From: CAMYMG01 sp038259455
GTDB lineage: Bacteria > Pseudomonadota > Alphaproteobacteria > Rhizobiales > Rhizobiaceae
Assembly: GCA_038259455.1 (NCBI GenBank)
Contig: JBBSOT010000120.1
Span: forward strand, 1-12,063
Reading direction: 5' to 3'
Length of the DNA stretch: 12,063 bases
This document shows, in pieces, positions 7,739 to 12,063 of this stretch. A program made the position numbers and the translations under genes. The notes under the pieces are model-generated. The model was given only the letters and a program-made list of their open reading frames with translations. It searched no databases and had not been told where the DNA came from. Every line of letters begins with the position of its first letter. The first letter of the stretch is position 1.

Positions 7739-7948
7739 ATGAGCACCGGCACAGTTAAATGGTTCAACGCCACCAAAGGCTTCGGCTTTATTCAGCCTGA
7801 CGATGGCGGCGCCGACGTATTCGTTCACATCTCAGCCGTCGAGCGCGCAGGAATGCGCGATATCGTCGAAGGGCAGAAGCTCAGCTACGAGATGGTGCGC
7901 GACAACAAGTCGGGCAAGATGGCAGCCGATTCACTTCAGGCTGCCTAA
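7739..7948 (+). CDS. cspA: CspA-family cold-shock protein
   Basis: This 69-residue protein is a single cold-shock domain, the usual size for the family. The RNA-binding motifs are intact: RNP1 as KGFGFI (13-18) and RNP2 as VFVHI (27-31), with the conserved GTVKWFN start at residues 4-10. Family members bind single-stranded RNA and DNA and melt mRNA secondary structure in the cytoplasm. ATG 7739 is preferred over an in-frame ATG at 7691 because it gives the canonical N-terminus and has AAAGGG upstream. The mRNA appears to have a long leader and a structured 3' end. Bacteria usually carry several paralogues, so cold-inducibility of this copy is inferred only. Confidence 0.95.
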   Translation: MSTGTVKWFNATKGFGFIQPDDGGADVFVHISAVERAGMRDIVEGQKLSYEMVRDNKSGKMAADSLQAA

Positions 7949-7951
7949 AAA

Positions 7952-8010
7952 GGCATTCAGCAACAGCCGGTGACCGCGGATGTACCGGCACTGGCAGTTG
8001 CAAGAATGCC
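7952..8010 (+). ncRNA. Nested stem structure in the cold-shock gene 3' UTR
   Basis: Starting four bases after the stop codon, three perfect helices are nested in order: GGCATTC with GAATGCC (7952-7958/8004-8010), GCAAC with GTTGC (7960-7964/7997-8001) and GCCGGT with ACCGGC (7966-7971/7984-7989). They enclose a 12-base loop. Eighteen base pairs in 59 bases, interrupted only by small internal loops, suggests a folded RNA element, perhaps a 3'-UTR-derived small RNA or an mRNA stability element. It has no U tract, so it is not itself a terminator; one follows at 8017. Confidence 0.5.
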
Positions 8011-8016
8011 AAGACG

Positions 8017-8044
8017 AGAGGTCAGGCTTTTGCCTGGCCTTTTT
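8017..8044 (+). terminator. Rho-independent terminator of the cold-shock gene
   Basis: GGTCAGGC (8020-8027) pairs with GCCTGGCC (8032-8039), with one G-U pair, around a TTTT loop and is followed by TTTTTC. The stem can extend by up to three pairs into AGA (8017-8019). It ends the cold-shock transcript about 95 bases after the stop codon. Confidence 0.85.
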
Positions 8045-8182
8045 CTTGAAGCGCGCCGCAGTTGAAACCGATCCATGCGACGCGCCTTAAGTATCTGATT
8101 TACGCATGCCGTGATCCCAGACCTGCACCCGCTGGGCGACATGCAAGAGCGATGACCGCTAGCCGAGACCGAGGATGACGCC

Positions 8183-8416
8183 TTGACCGAGAACTCCAGA
8201 AAAACCCGCGACCACGCCGAGACGATGTTCAGCAAGACGCAGACGCAGATGCTGTCGCTTGGCCGCATCATGTCGGAGCAGGACGCAGCCAGCCAGGCGC
8301 GCGAAGCCAAGACGGCGCGGCTGAGGGAAATGCGCCTCGAAAAAGAAGCCGAGGAAGAGGCCGCGGCGAAGATTGCCAAGGCGGCCGGACCGGTAAAGCG
8401 CGGAGCGAAACGCTGA
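8183..8416 (+). CDS. Small charged hypothetical protein (77 residues), TTG start
   Basis: This predicted 77-residue protein is rich in Lys, Arg, Glu and Ala. The N-terminal half holds TMFSKTQTQMLSLGRIM. The second half (about 34-70) is a highly charged helix-forming stretch, with REMRLEKEAEEEAAAKIAKAA, likely a coiled coil, ending in a basic tail. The start is TTG at 8183 with GAGGA seven bases upstream; the first in-frame ATG (8225) would remove 14 residues and lacks a ribosome-binding site. The TGA overlaps the ATG of the next gene (TGATG), indicating translational coupling. There is no signal peptide or membrane segment. No function is recognised; the coupling to two further small genes is the main evidence that it is real. 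Confidence 0.72.
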   Translation: MTENSRKTRDHAETMFSKTQTQMLSLGRIMSEQDAASQAREAKTARLREMRLEKEAEEEAAAKIAKAAGPVKRGAKR

Positions 8417-8817
8417 TGGCCAAGCGCGCGACGACCACGACGATCCCCGAGGATTCCACAATCGCTGACGTGTCGAGCACGCTCGATCATCCGGTCGAAT
8501 ATGTCCGGCGTGTGCTTGAGAAGCTGGAGCGCTGCCGCCGCGCCCATGGCGACGCACAGGTCAGGATCGGCGTGCGTGGACGGCCGGAATGCCCGAATTA
8601 CCTGATCGAATACATCTCCGAAGACACCAAGACACACCAGTCCTCGGTAACGGCCGATGCCGCCTACAGCGGCAGCACGCATCGCGAGCTTGCGCCCAAG
8701 CATATCGAGGAGACGCGCAACTGGTCGCCTGAGGAAATGAACATTACCGCCGTGATGGCGCTGATCGGCCGACTGCGCAATCCGCGCAACACGTCGCGCC
8801 AGACTTTCGACGACTGA
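8416..8817 (+). CDS. Hypothetical protein (133 residues) of the small-gene cluster
   Basis: This 133-residue soluble protein starts at an ATG that overlaps the previous stop. It begins with a Thr-rich segment, followed by a predicted helical region (DHPVEYVRRVLEKLERCRRA), a short strand-rich part (AQVRIGVRG to LIEYISED) and a C-terminal helix (EEMNITAVMALIGRLRN). No enzyme or DNA-binding signature is recognised. Codon use matches the neighbours. It is followed after three bases by another small gene, so all three are probably one operon. Its antisense frame at 7957-8703 looks like a shadow. Function is unknown. Confidence 0.75.
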   Translation: MAKRATTTTIPEDSTIADVSSTLDHPVEYVRRVLEKLERCRRAHGDAQVRIGVRGRPECPNYLIEYISEDTKTHQSSVTADAAYSGSTHRELAPKHIEETRNWSPEEMNITAVMALIGRLRNPRNTSRQTFDD

Positions 8818-8820
8818 GCC

Positions 8821-8994
8821 ATGGCGATAAAGTTCACCGCCAAGGACGAGACTGTGCCGGCCAAGCCAGGCAAGGCCGCCGCCAAGGCGCCGGCCGCGGA
8901 TCCTAAGGCCGAAACGAGCCCTGCCGAAGAAACGGAACTGTTTCCCGCGGCACCCAAGTCGCCGACCAAGAAGCGCAAATCCAGATTTTCCTGA
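8821..8994 (+). CDS. Small Lys/Ala/Pro-rich hypothetical protein (57 residues)
   Basis: An ATG three bases after the preceding TGA opens a 57-residue frame (MAIKFTAKDETVPAKPG...) ending in the basic tail SPTKKRKSRFS at TGA 8994. Composition is low-complexity: Lys, Ala, Pro and Glu, with a central ETELFPAAP. It is probably intrinsically disordered, and its PTKKRKSR cluster could bind nucleic acid, which is speculative. No independent Shine-Dalgarno is evident, so expression probably depends on re-initiation from the 133-residue gene. Automated callers with a 60-codon cutoff would miss it. No function is recognised. Confidence 0.6.
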   Translation: MAIKFTAKDETVPAKPGKAAAKAPAADPKAETSPAEETELFPAAPKSPTKKRKSRFS

Positions 8995-9001
8995 GCCCCG
9001 A

Positions 9002-10033
9002 TCAGCCCATGGCCGGCCACGTGTCGGTCAGCCGGTAGCCGCCGGGCCACGGGTCGTCATGATCGAGCATGTGCTGGTGCGTGCCGGTGATCCAGGCGCG
9101 GCCAGAGACAGACGGAATGATTGCCTTGTGGCCGGCGATGTCGGTTTCACCGACGATCTTGCCGACGAAGCGCGATCCGATGATCGATACCGCCGTCAGA
9201 CTGTCGCCAACCTTCATCTCGCCTTTCGCATGCATGACCGCCATGCGCGCCGACACCGCCGTGCCGGTCGGCGAGCGGTCTATCTTGCCCGGCCTGATCG
9301 CGACTGCCGAACGGGTCATCGGGCTGCCATCGTCGGTATAGACAGGTCCGGCGAAGGCGCAGAATGAAATGTGGTCCCAGCCGGTGCCGGCCGGATGCGA
9401 AAAACCGATCTGTTCATTGGCGGCGGCGGTAATCCTCATGCCCGTTTCGGCGAGCTGCCGCGCCTCGCTGTCGTCGAGCTCGAAACCAAGCTCCCTGGCG
9501 CTGACAATGACGAAGCTGTCGCCGCCATAGGCTGTGTCTACCTGCAAAGTGCCAAGCCCGGGCACTTCGAGCGGCACGCCGAGCTTCGCCGCGAAGGATG
9601 GCAGATTGGTCACTGTGACCCGCACCGCTTTGCCGTTCCGGCACTCTGCCAGCACCTCGATCAGGCCGCCTGGCGCCTCCAGCGTCAGCCGCGTTTCCGG
9701 CTCGCTCATCGGCACGATACCGCTGTCGAGCAGGACCGTTGCGACGCAGATCGAATTCGACCCCGACATGGGCGGCGTATCTTCCGGCTCCATGATGATG
9801 AAGCCCATTGAAGCGCGCGGGTCCTTTGGCGGCACCAGGAGGTTTACATGGCGAAAGACGCCGCCGCGCGGCTCGTTGAGCACGAAGTTACGGAGCGTCC
9901 GGTCACGCGCGATGAAGCGGCTTTGCTCCCAAAGCGTGTCGCCGGGCGGCGGCGCGACGCCACCGACGATGACATCTCCCACCTCGCCCTCCGCGTGGCA
10001 GCTGACAGTGTGGATGATTTTCGTTGAACGCAT
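9002..10033 (-). CDS. Proline racemase superfamily protein, probable trans-3-hydroxy-L-proline dehydratase type
   Basis: This 343-residue protein has full family length. The first catalytic motif, usually MCGH in racemases and 4-hydroxyproline epimerases, reads MSGSN (Ser90). The second, usually DRSPCGT, reads DRSPTGT (Thr256). Family knowledge: Cys/Cys pairs catalyse racemisation or epimerisation, while trans-3-hydroxy-L-proline dehydratases replace the second Cys with Thr. A Ser/Thr pair therefore argues against a two-base racemase and for a dehydratase-like reaction in hydroxyproline catabolism; that step is inferred. Other conserved parts are CHAEGEVGDVI (12-22), NEPRG (53-57), YGGDSF (169-174) and SGRAWITGTHQ (310-320). 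No hydroxyproline pathway partners are in the window. The start ATG 10033 has only a weak GGG upstream. Its 3' end lies 7 bases from the convergent small gene. Confidence 0.9.
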   Translation of the reverse strand: MRSTKIIHTVSCHAEGEVGDVIVGGVAPPPGDTLWEQSRFIARDRTLRNFVLNEPRGGVFRHVNLLVPPKDPRASMGFIIMEPEDTPPMSGSNSICVATVLLDSGIVPMSEPETRLTLEAPGGLIEVLAECRNGKAVRVTVTNLPSFAAKLGVPLEVPGLGTLQVDTAYGGDSFVIVSARELGFELDDSEARQLAETGMRITAAANEQIGFSHPAGTGWDHISFCAFAGPVYTDDGSPMTRSAVAIRPGKIDRSPTGTAVSARMAVMHAKGEMKVGDSLTAVSIIGSRFVGKIVGETDIAGHKAIIPSVSGRAWITGTHQHMLDHDDPWPGGYRLTDTWPAMG

Positions 10034-10234
10034 GGTGCACCCGGCATTTGGCGTGGAGCATCAGTCTGGTTCGCCCGGGCGCTCCATGCAAGTGTCGAGC
10101 CGAACTCTTTTGGCCGCCAGAAACATCTTGCGATCAGCGAAATTGCTGCTTGCGACTGCGATTGGACTTTGGGCGGGACTTTAGGGACCCGTGCGGCGGC
10201 AGGCGGCCGATGTGCAAAGAAAGCATCGACGCGC
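10034..10234. other. Divergent intergenic region between the racemase and DGPF genes
   Basis: About 200 bases lie between the racemase start and the candidate ECF promoter. An inverted repeat TGGAGC/GCTCCA (10054-10059 and 10080-10085) encloses a CGCCCGGGCG palindrome (10072-10081) just upstream of the racemase start. It could be an operator but is short. No convincing minus-strand promoter or small gene was found. Confidence 0.35.
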
Positions 10235-10261
10235 TGTCGGATTTGGTTTTACCATTTCGTC
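10235..10261 (+). promoter_or_regulatory. Candidate ECF42-dependent promoter
   Basis: TGTCGG (10235-10240), a 17-base AT-richer spacer and CGTC (10258-10261) lie 22 bases before the DGPF start. ECF sigma promoters typically have CGTC-like -10 elements, and ECF42 targets are reported with TGTCG-type -35 boxes upstream of DGPF genes. The fit suggests the adjacent sigma factor transcribes its own operon; this is inference from motif and position. Confidence 0.5.
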
Positions 10262-10283
10262 CTTTGAAAGGGAGCCGAACAGA

Positions 10284-10658
10284 ATGCTTTACGCCATCCT
10301 CTGCTATAACGACGAAGATCTGGTCGGGTCCTGGACCAAGGAGGAGGACGATGCCTGCATGGCGCGCCTCGCCAAGGTCGAGGAGGATTTGAACCGGCGT
10401 GGCCGACTCGGCCCGGTGGCGCGCCTGTTGCCGACGACCGCTGCGACGACGCTGCGCAAGGGCAAGGATGAGCCGCTGGTGATCGACGGCCCGTTCGCCG
10501 AGACGAAGGAGCAGTTGCTCGGCTTCTACATGGTCGACTGCCCGTCGCTCGACGACGCGCTGGACATCGCGCGCGACCTGACCGCCGCCAACCCAGGCTC
10601 CGGTTCCTACGAGATCAGGCCGGTCGGCATCTTTCATCCGTGGACATTGCCCAAATGA
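10284..10658 (+). CDS. DGPF/YCII-related domain protein, ECF42 partner
   Basis: This 124-residue single-domain protein of the YCII-related family starts MLYAILCYNDED and carries the signature DGPFAETKEQLLGF at 68-81, with the conserved IRPVG near the end (111-115). DGPF proteins have a ferredoxin-like fold, and genes for them sit beside ECF42 sigma factors in many bacteria. Their exact role is not settled. ATG 10284 with GGAG upstream is chosen; the frame extends back to 10191 but that part is Arg-rich and lies over the candidate promoter. Its TGA overlaps the next ATG by four bases (ATGA), so the protein and sigma factor are translationally coupled. It is probably cytoplasmic, with no signal peptide. 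Confidence 0.9.
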   Translation: MLYAILCYNDEDLVGSWTKEEDDACMARLAKVEEDLNRRGRLGPVARLLPTTAATTLRKGKDEPLVIDGPFAETKEQLLGFYMVDCPSLDDALDIARDLTAANPGSGSYEIRPVGIFHPWTLPK

Positions 10659-11929
10659 CCGACATGGACTGGATCAGCCAGGCCCTGACCTCGGCGCGAC
10701 CGCGCGCAGTGGCGGCGCTGCTGCGCTATTTCCGCGATCTCGACACGGCTGAGGAAGCCTTCCAGGATGCCTGCCTGCGGGCCTTGAAAGCATGGCCGAA
10801 GAATGGACCACCGCGCGATCCGGTGGCCTGGCTGATCTTCGTCGGACGCAATGCGGCGATCGACATGGTTCGCCGCAACGCCCGCAACCAGCCGCTGCCC
10901 GATGAGCACGTCCTGTCCGACCTCGACGACGCGGAAGAACAGATGGCGGGACGGCTCGACGATTCCGATTACCGCGACGACATCCTTCGGCTGCTTTTCG
11001 TGTGCTGCCACCCCGACCTCCCGGCAACCCAGCAGATCGCACTGGCGTTGCGCATCGTTTCGGGCCTGTCTGTCGGCCAGATCGCCCGCGCCTTTCTGGT
11101 CAGCGAGAGTGCTATGGAACAGCGCATTACCCGTGCCAAGGCGAAGATCGCCCGCGCCGGAGTGCCGTTCGACGCGCCGGACGCCTTGGAGCGCTCGGAG
11201 CGTCTCGCGGCTGTCGCGGCAATGGTCTACCTGCTGTTCAACGAGGGCTATTCGGCGAGCGGCGGCGATGCGGCAATGCGCATTCCGCTGTGCGACGAGG
11301 CCATCCGTCTGGCCCGGCTTCTGCTGCGGCTGTTCCAGTCCGAACCGGAGATCATGGGGCTGACCGCGCTGATGCTGTTGCAGCATGCGCGGTCGGCGGC
11401 GCGCTTTGATGCCGACGGCGCGGTGATCCTGCTGGAGGACCAGGACCGCGCGCTGTGGAACGGCAAGATGATCGCCGAGGGCCTCGCCCTGATCGACAAG
11501 GCGATGCGCCACCGCCGGGCCGGCGCCTATCAGGTCCAGGCGGCGATCGCTGCGCTTCACGCGCGCGCCAAACGGCCCGAAGATACCGACTGGGCCCAGA
11601 TCGACCTGCTCTATGGCGCGCTCGAGCACCTGCAACCGTCGCCCGTCGTAACGCTGAACCGCGCCGTCGCGGTGTCCAAGGCGCGCGGTCCGGAAGAAGC
11701 GCTGGCGATGATCGAGCCGCTGGCGCAAAGGCTATCGGGCTATTTCCACTTCTTCGGGGTCAAGGGCGGGCTCTTGATGCAACTGGGACGCCGGGCGGAA
11801 GCACGCGAGGCCTTCGACCACGCCATCGCGCTCGCCAACACGACAGCCGAAGCGGCACATATCCGCTTGCATCTCGACCAGCTGGAAAACTCCTGCCCCG
11901 GCAAGAAGGCCGCGGCCCCTTCCGCCTGA
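10655..11929 (+). CDS. ECF42-family RNA polymerase sigma factor with C-terminal TPR-like extension
   Basis: This 424-residue protein is far longer than a minimal ECF sigma factor, as expected for group ECF42. Sigma region 2 is at about 15-76 (DLDTAEEAFQDACLRALKAW, then WLIFVGRNAAIDMVRRN). Sigma region 4 is at about 110-168 (LLFVCCHPDLP, LSVGQIARAFLVSESAMEQRI helix-turn-helix). The roughly 250-residue extension starts with VYLLFNEGY (191-199), contains PVVTLNRAVAVS, and ends in the GYFHFFGVKGGLLMQLGR segment (about 361-378) plus TPR-like helices. ECF42 proteins lack a classical anti-sigma factor, and the extension is thought to control activity. ATG 10655, overlapping the preceding stop, is preferred over GTG 10640. 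It likely directs transcription of its own operon; other targets are unknown. Confidence 0.93.
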   Translation: MTDMDWISQALTSARPRAVAALLRYFRDLDTAEEAFQDACLRALKAWPKNGPPRDPVAWLIFVGRNAAIDMVRRNARNQPLPDEHVLSDLDDAEEQMAGRLDDSDYRDDILRLLFVCCHPDLPATQQIALALRIVSGLSVGQIARAFLVSESAMEQRITRAKAKIARAGVPFDAPDALERSERLAAVAAMVYLLFNEGYSASGGDAAMRIPLCDEAIRLARLLLRLFQSEPEIMGLTALMLLQHARSAARFDADGAVILLEDQDRALWNGKMIAEGLALIDKAMRHRRAGAYQVQAAIAALHARAKRPEDTDWAQIDLLYGALEHLQPSPVVTLNRAVAVSKARGPEEALAMIEPLAQRLSGYFHFFGVKGGLLMQLGRRAEAREAFDHAIALANTTAEAAHIRLHLDQLENSCPGKKAAAPSA

Positions 11930-11965
11930 CGGCGAACGTCGAAAGGCCGGGCCGAGCGCCTCGCT

Positions 11966-12063
11966 TCAGGAAAGCTCGACCAGCGGCTCGAATGATTCGA
12001 CCGGCCCCGGTTGGCTGAGGCTTTGCAGGGACGTGACGGACGCGCCGGCTATGCTGCCCACCA
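11966..12063 (-). CDS. Possible C-terminal end of a minus-strand gene (partial)
   Basis: From the right edge, the minus strand reads 31 codons (VGSIAGASVTSLQSLSQPG...VELS) before TGA at 11968-11966. The short tail has ordinary composition and sits 36 bases from the convergent sigma factor, as a real gene end would. It is too short to identify, and no terminator was seen in the gap. Confidence 0.35.
   Translation of the reverse strand, partial: VGSIAGASVTSLQSLSQPGPVESFEPLVELS

Noticed and set aside
7957..8703. 248-codon minus-strand frame over the small-gene cluster
   Set aside because: It spans the cold-shock terminator and opposes two coupled genes; its translation is Ser/Arg-rich and irregular.
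10634..11728. 364-codon minus-strand frame
   Set aside because: It is antisense to the ECF42 sigma factor, whose motifs are unmistakable.

Overview
This 12-kb window is GC-rich DNA. It looks like a chromosome segment of an alphaproteobacterium, most likely of the order Hyphomicrobiales (Mesorhizobium-like). The hints are the codon bias toward G/C, a short CspA-type cold-shock protein with rhizobial sequence character, a Ser/Thr-type proline racemase homologue, an ECF42 sigma factor with its DGPF partner, and several small rhizobial-style hypothetical genes. Taxonomy is inferred from protein character only, because no rRNA or tRNA is present.

Region 1 (1-5295, minus strand) is a two-gene operon of large exported proteins. 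The upstream gene encodes a 658-residue secreted beta-propeller-like protein. After 11 bases holding a strong Shine-Dalgarno sequence comes a very large exported protein, at least 1102 residues, that runs off the left edge. It has an N-terminal domain, a Cys-rich domain also found at the C-terminus of its neighbour, four DUF11-like modules, a polyproline hinge and a C-terminal array of four-Cys repeats. The long plus-strand open frames over these genes are antisense shadows. Region 2 (5649-7224, minus strand) is a monocistronic exported DUF1254/DUF1214 protein ending in a perfect hairpin terminator.

Region 3 (7225-8044) is a divergent intergenic stretch, then a cold-shock protein gene on the plus strand. 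The gene has a candidate promoter that gives a long 5' leader, and a highly structured 3' untranslated segment before a clear terminator. Region 4 (8183-8994, plus strand) holds three small, tightly packed genes of unknown function (77, 133 and 57 residues). They meet head-on, only 7 bases apart, a proline racemase superfamily enzyme (9002-10033, minus strand) with an unusual Ser/Thr catalytic pair.

Region 5 (10235-11929, plus strand) is a DGPF/YCII-domain protein translationally coupled to an ECF42 sigma factor, behind a TGTCGG-N17-CGTC element that may be its own autoregulated promoter. The right edge appears to carry the tail of a further minus-strand gene.

The items most worth following up are the secreted pair with its shared Cys-pair domain, the structured RNA after the cold-shock gene, and the small-gene cluster.
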